Under the pieces are notes generated by a model. It did not search any database, had not been told where the DNA came from, and was given only the letters and a program-made list of their open reading frames with translations. From the NCBI RefSeq assembly GCF_022023855.1, contig NZ_CP059450.1:310001-374000 (forward strand): a stretch of DNA of 64,000 nucleotides, in the 5' to 3' direction. Below are positions 32,206 through 39,399 of the stretch, one piece after another (position 1 is the stretch's first letter; the number at the start of each line of letters is the position of its first letter). Origin of the DNA: Azospirillum brasilense. GTDB taxonomy: Bacteria > Pseudomonadota > Alphaproteobacteria > Azospirillales > Azospirillaceae. The translations under genes and the position numbers were made by a program.

Positions 32206-34178
32206 AGCTGTCCTTCATCCGCCGCCTGAACTGGATGCTGACGGGCGTCGTGTCCGTCCTGATGCTGGTCAGCCTCGCCGTCCAGACCAACCACGTCAAC
32301 ACGCTGTTCCGCCCGCTGATCGAGCCGGAACTGGCCCGCAAGGCCGAGGTCGTCGGGTCCTACGTGGTGGCGCAGATCGACCGCGCGGTGGCGCTGGGGT
32401 TCGAGCTGGACAAGCTGGTCGGGGTGGAGGAGCTGCTCTCCGACGCGCTGGCCGCCAACCCGGACGTCAAGTATCTGGCGCTGGAGATCGGCGGGCGCCT
32501 CCATGCCTTCTCCGGGACCGAGGAGGCGCGGTCCGGCACCCGCCTGATCGTCGCCGACGCCCCGCCGGAAGGCGAGTCCCCGCAATTCCTCGACACCGTC
32601 CTGCCGCTGGAGGGGAACGGGGAGGCGCGGCTGCATGTCGGCGTCGATTCCGGCTATGTCCGCTCGGCCATGAACGAGGTGGTGTTCGACCTCGGCTCCG
32701 TGCTGATCGTCGCCATCCTGCTGAACATCGAGATCCTGCTGCTGGTCGTCGGCTCCTCCGTCGCCGCACCGCTGCGCCGGGTGACGGCGGTGATGAAGCA
32801 GGCCGCCGACGGGCATCTCGGGGTGCGCGTCGCCCTGCGCAACCGCGACGAGGTGGGCGAGCTGTCGCGCGCCGTCGACTGGGCGCTGGACAGCGTGCAG
32901 CACAAGGCCGATATGACCGCCTCCGAGCCGGCGATGACCAAGATCGGCATGATGCAGCGGGTGGTGGAGCTGCGCTTCGCCATCTTCATCTTCTCCCTGG
33001 CGGAGGAGCTGACCCGCACCTTCCTGTCCGTCTACATCAAGCAGCTGTTCGAACCGGTGCCCGGCCTTTCGATGGAGATGGTCATCGGCGCGCCCATCGC
33101 CTTGTTCATGCTGCTCTGGGCGGTCAGCCAGCCGATCGCCGGCAGCGTGTCGGAACGGCGCGGGCGGCGGGCCGTGTTCCTTGGCGGGGCGCTGCTCTCC
33201 TTCGTCGGTCTGGTCGGCTCCGGCCTCGCCACCGACCTCATCCAGCTCATCGTCGCGCGCTGCCTGACCGCCGTCGGCTACGCCAGCGTCTTCATCGCCG
33301 CGCAGGGTTTCGTCATCGACGCCACCGACCCCAAGCAGCGCGCGCAGGCCATCGCCATGTACGCCGGCGGCATCCTCAGCGCCGGCGTCTGCGGCCCGGC
33401 CATCGGCGGCGTGATCGCCGGGCAGGTGGGCTTCCGCACGACCTTCCTGATCTCCGCCGGGCTGGCGCTGCTGGCCGCCTTCATGGCGTGGCAGGTGCTG
33501 CCGCGGGTGCGCGGGGCCCAGGCCAAATCCAGCCGCGGCCTGCGTCTGGCCGACGCCGTGCTGTGCCTGCGCAACCCGCGCTTCGTCGGGCTGGCCGTCT
33601 TCAGCGCGGTTCCGGCCAAGCTGGGGCTGACGGCGCTTCTGTTCTTCCTGCTGCCGCTGGCGCTGGACGACCAGGGGGTCAGCCAGTCCTGGATCGGGCG
33701 CGTGCTGCTGCTCTACTGGCTGCTGATGATCGTGGTATCGCCGATGGCGGCGAAGCTGTCGGACCGCTCGGGCCAACGCATCGGCTTCCTGGTGGTGGGC
33801 GGGCTGGTCGCCGCCGGGGCGGCCTGGGTGCTGTCGATGCCGGGGTCGCTCGGCACGGCGCTGGCCGGGGTCGCCCTGCTGGGGGTGGCGCACGCCATGC
33901 TCGGCGCGCCGCAGCTCGCCATGCTCGCCGATGTCTGCGTCAAGGAGCGGGCGGCGCTGGGCGAGACCACGGTGATCGGCATGTTCCGCCTGATCGAGCG
34001 GCTCGGCTCCGTCGTCGCCCCCTTCCTGGCCGGGCTGTTCCTGGCCCATTACGGCTACGCCGGGGCGCTGAAGGGCATCGGCGCGGTCCTGGCGGCCTGC
34101 GTCGCCGTGCAGCTTCTGCTGAGCACCCTGTTCCGTCCGCGCCCGCCCGCCGACTTCCCGCAGAGGACCCCCGCATGA
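32202..34178 (+). CDS. Fusion of a periplasmic sensor with HAMP domain to an MFS transporter
   Basis: This 658-residue protein starts like a transmembrane sensor: helix 12-29, a periplasmic Cache-like domain 30-160 (NPDVKYLALEIGGRLHAFSG), helix 161-187, then a HAMP domain 189-235 (AAPLRRVTAVMKQAADGHLG ... EVGELSRAVDWAL). Instead of a kinase, a complete major facilitator transporter follows (about 255-645), with the motif SQPIAGSVSERRGRRAVFLG after its second helix and twelve predicted segments. The start overlaps the previous stop (ATGA), and its own stop overlaps the next start in the same way. A transporter gated or tuned by a periplasmic ligand through HAMP is the simplest reading; I know of no well-studied example. 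Confidence 0.85.
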   Translation: MKLSFIRRLNWMLTGVVSVLMLVSLAVQTNHVNTLFRPLIEPELARKAEVVGSYVVAQIDRAVALGFELDKLVGVEELLSDALAANPDVKYLALEIGGRLHAFSGTEEARSGTRLIVADAPPEGESPQFLDTVLPLEGNGEARLHVGVDSGYVRSAMNEVVFDLGSVLIVAILLNIEILLLVVGSSVAAPLRRVTAVMKQAADGHLGVRVALRNRDEVGELSRAVDWALDSVQHKADMTASEPAMTKIGMMQRVVELRFAIFIFSLAEELTRTFLSVYIKQLFEPVPGLSMEMVIGAPIALFMLLWAVSQPIAGSVSERRGRRAVFLGGALLSFVGLVGSGLATDLIQLIVARCLTAVGYASVFIAAQGFVIDATDPKQRAQAIAMYAGGILSAGVCGPAIGGVIAGQVGFRTTFLISAGLALLAAFMAWQVLPRVRGAQAKSSRGLRLADAVLCLRNPRFVGLAVFSAVPAKLGLTALLFFLLPLALDDQGVSQSWIGRVLLLYWLLMIVVSPMAAKLSDRSGQRIGFLVVGGLVAAGAAWVLSMPGSLGTALAGVALLGVAHAMLGAPQLAMLADVCVKERAALGETTVIGMFRLIERLGSVVAPFLAGLFLAHYGYAGALKGIGAVLAACVAVQLLLSTLFRPRPPADFPQRTPA

Positions 34179-35212
34179 GCCTGTCCCGCCGCACCGTCCT
34201 GACGGGAGCCCTCACCGCCGGAGCGCTGGCGGCCGGCGGCCTTCCGGCCTTCGCGCAGACGGCCAGGACCTTCAGCTCCGCCAAGCCGGCGCGCATCGTC
34301 GTGCTGTCCCCGCGCAAGGATGTGGGCGACGTGCTGGGCCTGCGCGACTTCATCGCGTCGAGCGGCCTGTCCGCCACGGTGGAGGTGCGCGAGGTGCCGC
34401 AGGCCTCCGCCATGCCGACGCTGCTGCCGGAGATCCGGGCGTCCAAGCCCGATCTGGTGGTGACGGTTTTCACGCCGCTGACTCTGGCGACGGTCGGGCG
34501 CTACGACGATCCCGACCCGTCGCGCTTCCTGACCGACGTGCCGGTGGTCTTCACCTCGGTCACCGATCCGGTGGCCTCGCGCGTCGTGCGCGCGCTCGAC
34601 CGTCCGGGGCGCGCGGTCACCGGCACGCGGCACATCGCGCCGGTCGCGGTGCAGATGAAGACGATGCTGTCCTACCGGCGCTGGAAGAAGATCGCCGCGG
34701 TCTACAACCCGGCCGAGGACAACATGGTCGTCGCCGTGCGCGACCTGAAGGAGGAGGCCGCCCGCCAGGGGGTGGAGATCCACGACGCCGCGCTGCCGCG
34801 CGACGCCTCCGGCGCGCCGGTCGCCGCCGCCATCCCCGACCTGATCGCCGACGCGGCGCGCGCCGGGTCGGAGCTGGTCTACATCGGGCCGGACACGCTG
34901 GTCGCCTCCAACAACAACGCGGTGGTGGCGGAGCAGGCGCTGGCCCACCGGCTGGCCACCTTCTGCTCCACCGAACTCCCGATCCGCCGGGCCAACCTGC
35001 TGATGGGGCTGGTCAGCCCGGCGGTCAACGTCGGGCGCTTCGCCGGGCTGAAGGCGGTGGAGATCCTGACCGGGGCCAAGCCCGCCGATGGCATCCCGGT
35101 GGAGACGCTGAACCGCTTCTCCCTGCTGCTGCGCATCGGGGCGGCCAAGCAACTGGACCTCTACCCGCCGATGCGCCTGCTCAACATCGCCGAAATCGTG
35201 CAGGACGCCTGA
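34175..35212 (+). CDS. Tat-exported ABC-type substrate-binding protein (ABC_sub_bind family), no permease nearby
   Basis: The 345-residue product has a twin-arginine signal (SRRTVLTGALTAGALAAGG, cleavage near AFAQT) and the two-lobed fold of the ABC_sub_bind / TrpX-like family (PDLVVTVFTPLTLATVGRYD, DVPVVFTSVTDPVASRVV, AAVYNPAEDNMVVAV). These proteins normally deliver small molecules such as amino acids to ABC permeases, but no ABC permease or ATPase gene is in this operon. The ATGA overlap with the preceding HAMP-MFS gene suggests that it instead presents a ligand to the two sensor-like membrane proteins. That is an inference from context. Confidence 0.85.
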   Translation: MSLSRRTVLTGALTAGALAAGGLPAFAQTARTFSSAKPARIVVLSPRKDVGDVLGLRDFIASSGLSATVEVREVPQASAMPTLLPEIRASKPDLVVTVFTPLTLATVGRYDDPDPSRFLTDVPVVFTSVTDPVASRVVRALDRPGRAVTGTRHIAPVAVQMKTMLSYRRWKKIAAVYNPAEDNMVVAVRDLKEEAARQGVEIHDAALPRDASGAPVAAAIPDLIADAARAGSELVYIGPDTLVASNNNAVVAEQALAHRLATFCSTELPIRRANLLMGLVSPAVNVGRFAGLKAVEILTGAKPADGIPVETLNRFSLLLRIGAAKQLDLYPPMRLLNIAEIVQDA

Positions 35213-35213
35213 C

Positions 35214-35999
35214 ATGACGGTCCTCTTATCCCCCGAACAGACGGTCCACACAGGCATGCTGCGCGTCCGGTGCGGCGCCCCGGTCTGCGTTCCCTACCGC
35301 ATCCGCTTCCTCGGCCCCGCCGACCTGCCGGCGCTGGAGGCGTTCCGCGGCTACATCTTCGGGCAGTTGCCGGACATCGACGCCTATTTCCCGGAGACGC
35401 CGGAGTTCGCCGGTCTGCATCTGGGCGAGCGCGGCGTGACTCTGGGGCTGGAGGCCGAGGGGCGGCTGATCGGCTGTGCCATCCTGGGCCTGCCGCAGCC
35501 GGGCATGCCGGCCTTCGTGGACGACCTGCCGGGCACGCGCCCCGCCGTCACCGCCACCGCCCATATGGCGAGCTGCATGGTCCATCCGGACTTCCGCGGC
35601 AACGGGCTGCAACGGCTGCTGGTGACGCTGCGCACGCTCCACGCGCTGGGAGCCGGGCGTCCTCACCTGTTCTCGCGCGTCGCCCTGTCCAACCCGCGCA
35701 GCCTGTCGAACCTGCTGACTGGCGGTTTCCTGGTGCGGCGGGTGCTGGTCATGCACGCCAGCGGTCGGCTGCGCTACCTGCTGCACCGCGATCTGGGAGC
35801 GGCCCCGCCCGCCTGGATGCCGGGCAGCGAGCGCGTCTTCGCCGTGCCGGAGCTGGACGAACAGAGGGCGGTGATCGAGGCCGGGTGGGTTGGGCGTTCG
35901 GTGGAGCTGGACGGTCCCGTGCCGCTGGTCACCTACGCGCGCCCGGTCGAGGCTGTGCAGGCACTGCCCCAGGATGCCGCGCTGGAGGTCACGCCATGA
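35214..35999 (+). CDS. GNAT-family N-acetyltransferase
   Basis: The 261-residue protein carries the GNAT acetyl-CoA-binding motif A, MVHPDFRGNGLQRLLVTLRT (about 122-141; R/Q-x-x-G-x-G form RGNGLQ), and the following VALSNPRSLSNLLTGGFLV segment. It should acylate an amine, and the long C-terminal extension (about 185-261) may contact the acceptor. It starts one base after the upstream stop and its end overlaps the ATP-grasp start by four bases. In this position it may modify the ATP-grasp product or one of its substrates. The acceptor is not predictable. Confidence 0.82.
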   Translation: MTVLLSPEQTVHTGMLRVRCGAPVCVPYRIRFLGPADLPALEAFRGYIFGQLPDIDAYFPETPEFAGLHLGERGVTLGLEAEGRLIGCAILGLPQPGMPAFVDDLPGTRPAVTATAHMASCMVHPDFRGNGLQRLLVTLRTLHALGAGRPHLFSRVALSNPRSLSNLLTGGFLVRRVLVMHASGRLRYLLHRDLGAAPPAWMPGSERVFAVPELDEQRAVIEAGWVGRSVELDGPVPLVTYARPVEAVQALPQDAALEVTP

Positions 36000-37249
36000 G
36001 CCCTCCGCTCAAAACGGCGGTCGTCGTCGATCCCTATTCCACCGGCATCCTTTTGGCACCACGCCTGCGCGCGCGGGGCTACGACGTGGTCGCGGTGCAG
36101 AGCCGCCCGGACCTCGCCCCGTCGCTGCTGCGCAGTTACCAGCCCGACGATTTCGCGGCGCACATCCTCCATGACGGCGACCTCGACGCGCTGGCGAGGA
36201 CGCTGCGCCCGCTGGCCCCGGCCTTCATCCTGCCGGGCAACGAGTCCGCGGTGGAGTTGACCGACGCGCTGGGCGCCGTTCTGGGCACGCCGGGCAACAG
36301 CCCGAAGCTGACCGCCGCGCGCCGCAACAAGTTCATGATGATCGAGCGGCTGGCCGCCGCCGGTCTGCTGACCGCCCGCCAGACCATGGCGACCGGCGCC
36401 GCGGAGGCGGTGGAGTGGGCGGCACAGGCGGGCTGGCCCGTGGTGGCGAAGCCGATGGCCAGCGCCTCCACCGACCATGTCTATTTCTGCGACACCCCGG
36501 CGCAACTGCGCGCCGCTGTCGACGCCATCCTGGGCAGCCGCGATTTCTGCGGCTCGGCCAACGAGCGGGTGCTGGTGCAGACCTACCTCGACGGCCTTGA
36601 ATACGTCGTCAACACGGTCAGCCGTGGTGGCCGCCACTATGTCAGCGATGTGCTGCTGTCGGCCAAGCGGGCGCTGAACGGGTCGCCCTTTGTCTACGAC
36701 TACTACCGGCTTCTGCCGCCGGAGGAGCCGGTGGCGCAGGCGTTGATGGGCTACATCCGCCGGGTCCTCGACGCGCTGGAGATCACCGACGGTGCCGGCC
36801 ATGCCGAGGTGCGGATGACCGCCCGTGGCCCGGCCCTGGTGGAGATCGCGGCGCGCGCCATGGGGCCGGCCGGCTCCACAACCGGCATCGCGGCGGGCAC
36901 AGGACACGATCAGGTCGATCTGCTGGTCGACGCCTTCGACGGGGCGGGGGTGGTCGGGCCGCTGCTCGACGGCCATTACCGCTTCCAGGCCGACGCGATG
37001 GTCCTCTATCTGCCGGTGCTGGTGTCCGGCCGGGTGGAGGCGCTGCCGGATCTCTCCATTCTGGACGGGATGGCGAGCGTGCGCGGCTACGGCCTCGTGC
37101 CGAGGGTTGGGGACGAGGTGGTGCCGACGCTCGATCTGACGCAGGTGCTGGCGAAAATCTATCTGGCGCATCCGGACCGCGCCGTGTTCGAACACGACTG
37201 GGCCGCCATCCGCTCCCTGGAGGACCGCCTCCAGCCGATTGTCGCGTAG
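35996..37249 (+). CDS. ATP-grasp ligase
   Basis: The 417-residue protein is an ATP-grasp enzyme, which joins a carboxylate to an amine or another nucleophile through an acyl phosphate. An N-terminal Rossmann-like domain (about 1-100; AFILPGNESAVELTDALGA) precedes the ATP-grasp lobes with Lys112 and Lys152 (WPVVAKPMASAS) and the acidic metal residues Glu271 and Glu283 (GHAEVRMTARGPALVEIAAR). The usual Asn after the second Glu is Ala here. It resembles amide ligases of dipeptide and pseudopeptide routes such as BacD/DdaF-like enzymes more than biotin carboxylases. It overlaps the GNAT gene by four bases. The 3' end is 21 bases before a Lys/Ala-rich gene. Confidence 0.85.
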   Translation: MSPPLKTAVVVDPYSTGILLAPRLRARGYDVVAVQSRPDLAPSLLRSYQPDDFAAHILHDGDLDALARTLRPLAPAFILPGNESAVELTDALGAVLGTPGNSPKLTAARRNKFMMIERLAAAGLLTARQTMATGAAEAVEWAAQAGWPVVAKPMASASTDHVYFCDTPAQLRAAVDAILGSRDFCGSANERVLVQTYLDGLEYVVNTVSRGGRHYVSDVLLSAKRALNGSPFVYDYYRLLPPEEPVAQALMGYIRRVLDALEITDGAGHAEVRMTARGPALVEIAARAMGPAGSTTGIAAGTGHDQVDLLVDAFDGAGVVGPLLDGHYRFQADAMVLYLPVLVSGRVEALPDLSILDGMASVRGYGLVPRVGDEVVPTLDLTQVLAKIYLAHPDRAVFEHDWAAIRSLEDRLQPIVA

Positions 37250-37270
37250 CGTCGGAGCGGGCGGGCGGCG

Positions 37271-38044
37271 ATGGCGCATGTCCCTTACGAGCAGCGCTGG
37301 GCCGCAGCCCGCAAGCGCTTCGAGGCTGCAACGGCGAAGCATCGGCCGAAGGACGCCAAGGCGGTCGCCGCCGCGCTGAACGGTGACGCCGCGCTGGTCA
37401 AGGCACTGAAGGCCGGCGACGCCGTCCACCGCGCCGCCACGGCCGGTGACGAGGCCGTGAAGGATCTCGTTGCCGCGGGGAAGGACGCTGTGAAGGCGCG
37501 CAAGGCCTATCTGGCCGCGCTCGACAAGGCGCTGGACGAAGATGCGGCGAGCCGTGGCGACAAGGCCGCGGCGGCGGCCTGCGAGCGGGCGATGAAGGCG
37601 CTCGCCAAGGACCTCGCCGAGTTGGAGGCGGACATCGGTGCGGACGCCGACCGCCTCAAGGCACAGGCCGCCCAGGCCGAGAAGGACGCCGCCTCGTCGG
37701 AACGCGCGCAGAAGCGGTGGGAGGCGAACATCAACGGCGCGCTGGCCCGCGCCGCCGCCGGGGTCGCCAAGGTGCGCGCCAAGCCGACGCCGGACACCTA
37801 CAACGAGCTGTTCCCGGCGCTGGCCCGCGATCTTGCCACCCAGCTCGCCGCGGCGAAGGCGCTGGACGGGCTGCGTGCCGATCCGGACTTCTACCGCCGT
37901 AAGCTCGCCCCCTGGGCCGGGCAGGGCGGCGATGGGCCGCCGATGCGCGTGCCGCCCGACTACACCGCCCGTCAGATCACCGACCTCATCAAGGAGTTCG
38001 CCACCGTCTGCAAGGGCGTGGTGCAGCTGGTGGGCGGCCGCTGA
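37271..38044 (+). CDS. Lys/Ala-rich helical protein, 257 aa
   Basis: No family is recognised. Residues about 1-190 are rich in Ala, Lys, Asp and Glu with a heptad-like pattern (AKDLAELEADIGADADRLKA), so a long helical or coiled-coil structure is likely. The last 60 residues differ, with a predicted ordered end (DFYRRKLAPWAGQGGDGPPM, then TDLIKEFATVCKGVVQLVGG). There is no signal peptide. The gene starts 21 bases after the ATP-grasp stop on the same strand, with a weak GGGCGG site, so it may belong to that operon. A similar-sized Lys/Ala-rich gene follows after 148 bases, separated by a small hairpin with four Ts (38050-38073). Confidence 0.65.
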   Translation: MAHVPYEQRWAAARKRFEAATAKHRPKDAKAVAAALNGDAALVKALKAGDAVHRAATAGDEAVKDLVAAGKDAVKARKAYLAALDKALDEDAASRGDKAAAAACERAMKALAKDLAELEADIGADADRLKAQAAQAEKDAASSERAQKRWEANINGALARAAAGVAKVRAKPTPDTYNELFPALARDLATQLAAAKALDGLRADPDFYRRKLAPWAGQGGDGPPMRVPPDYTARQITDLIKEFATVCKGVVQLVGGR

Positions 38045-38192
38045 AACGAGGCGGGGACGGAAGCCGCCGTTTTGGACCCAATCGCTTCCGGTAGTGGTGG
38101 GAGAGGAGCAATCGCCGATTCCGAGGGGCGCGCCCGCCTCCTACCATGCAGGCCGATAGGGTGAATGTTTGGTTAAGCGGAGGAGCTGAGAC

Positions 38193-38954
38193 ATGGGTGG
38201 TCCCCTGAAGCGCATCGATATCCCGGACATCCTGACCCAGAAGGACTGGGACAAGAAGAAGGGCGCCATCGCCAAGATCGCCGGCAAGACCGGCGTCGGC
38301 GACGCGATGAAGGCGGTCGACAAGGCGCACGGCGCCATCGACTGGAAGAAGCTGAGCGTGTCGGTGAACGCCCCCAGCAACGCCACGCTGGACGATCTCG
38401 ACTCGCTGCTGGACGAGGCGCGGGCGGAGTACAAGCGCTCGGTCGAGCCGCTGCGCACCCAGCTCCAGAAGCTCCGCGATCTGGCCGAGGCGACGGCGAA
38501 GAAGTTCAAATCGAACAAGCTGATTCCGAAGGATTCCACCGCCCACGCGGAGAAGGTGGCCAAGGCCGCCGATCAGCTCTTCGTCGCCTTCAACCAGTCC
38601 TCGCTCGGCGACAAGATCGTCGATGACTACGAGGGCATGAAGGACGCCATCGAGAAGGCCGACAAGGTGCGGGCCAAGGGTCGGGAGATCCTTGAGAAGT
38701 ACATGCTGTCGCTGGCGAAGAAGCTGAAGACGGCGAAGACCGTGAGCGACTATCAGGACCTGTGGAAGGAAGACATCCGCGGCGTCGGCACCCAGCTGCC
38801 GAAAATGCCCGAACTGAAGGCCTTCCTGAAGGACTGGCGCAACATCTCGTCCCAGGACGGCCTCCCGGAGACTGACGAGGATGTGAAGAGCCGCTGCAAG
38901 GAGGTGATGGCCGTACTCGCCCGCATGGACAAGCAGATGAAGGCTATGGCCTGA
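38193..38954 (+). CDS. Lys-rich helical protein, 253 aa
   Basis: This protein starts MGGPLKRIDIPDILTQKDWD and is rich in Lys, Ala, Asp and Leu, mostly helical, and cytoplasmic by prediction (no signal or membrane segment). Blocks such as DDLDSLLDEARAEYKRSVEP and EKVAKAADQLFVAFNQSSLG look well ordered. I recognise no family. GGAGGAG lies eight bases before the ATG. It shares composition, size and orientation with the preceding Lys/Ala-rich gene, and a strong terminator follows. Together they close the transcription unit that begins with the sensor-MFS genes, or form a small unit of their own. Confidence 0.7.
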   Translation: MGGPLKRIDIPDILTQKDWDKKKGAIAKIAGKTGVGDAMKAVDKAHGAIDWKKLSVSVNAPSNATLDDLDSLLDEARAEYKRSVEPLRTQLQKLRDLAEATAKKFKSNKLIPKDSTAHAEKVAKAADQLFVAFNQSSLGDKIVDDYEGMKDAIEKADKVRAKGREILEKYMLSLAKKLKTAKTVSDYQDLWKEDIRGVGTQLPKMPELKAFLKDWRNISSQDGLPETDEDVKSRCKEVMAVLARMDKQMKAMA

Positions 38955-38994
38955 CCGCGTCCAGCGCCGCGGCCCATCGGGTTCAATGGTTGGG

Positions 38995-39039
38995 AGCGTC
39001 CGGAAGTTCGCCTGTGTTCGGGCGGTTCCGGACGCTTTT
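38995..39039 (+). terminator. Strong Rho-independent terminator
   Basis: A perfect 11-bp repeat AGCGTCCGGAA / TTCCGGACGCT encloses a 20-base loop and is followed directly by TTT. It lies 41 bases after the Lys-rich protein gene and is the first convincing terminator downstream of the sensor-MFS operon. Confidence 0.85.
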
Positions 39040-39399
39040 CCCATTAGAGAACCCTGTTGGGATCCCCGTGTCCGACGGTCGGCGGCAAGTATGGGCCGTA
39101 TCCTCGATTAAAAGATTAAAACCACAATTCCTATAGGATTTACGGTCGATGAAGCTTGTTGCGAATTTCTGAGTCGTTGTTGCGCCGATGGCTGATTATA
39201 CTTCGCAGCGTGGCCGGTTTCGGGTTTATGGGGTTTCGGCTTTAAATGCCTGAGTGCATCGGTATTTCCGTAACGACCGTTTTGCGATACCTCTCATGAT
39301 GGGATTGGTTGGGCGCCATTCGGCCTGCGGGTCGGGCCGCGGCCTGTGCCATGCGCCTGTCGAAGGAACTGTGCCCCGGTGCCTCTGCCGCCTGCCGTC
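39040..39399. other. Leader region of the hybrid histidine kinase gene
   Basis: These 360 bases hold no gene that I can support. Bases 39105-39210 are AT-rich (for example GATTAAAAGATTAAAACCACAATTCC) and may contain the promoter for the kinase operon. An alternative GTG start of the kinase lies at 39346. Confidence 0.4.

Noticed and set aside
31863..34049. 728-codon open frame on the minus strand across the HAMP-MFS gene
   Set aside because: It is Gln/His/Asp-rich low-complexity sequence antisense to a clear gene with conserved motifs. Such shadows are normal at this GC content.
32202..34178. Possible sequencing error fusing a sensor gene to an MFS gene
   Set aside because: The reading frame is continuous, the HAMP-to-MFS linker looks natural, and both ends keep exact ATGA overlaps with neighbours. 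I keep it as a fusion but mention the test.
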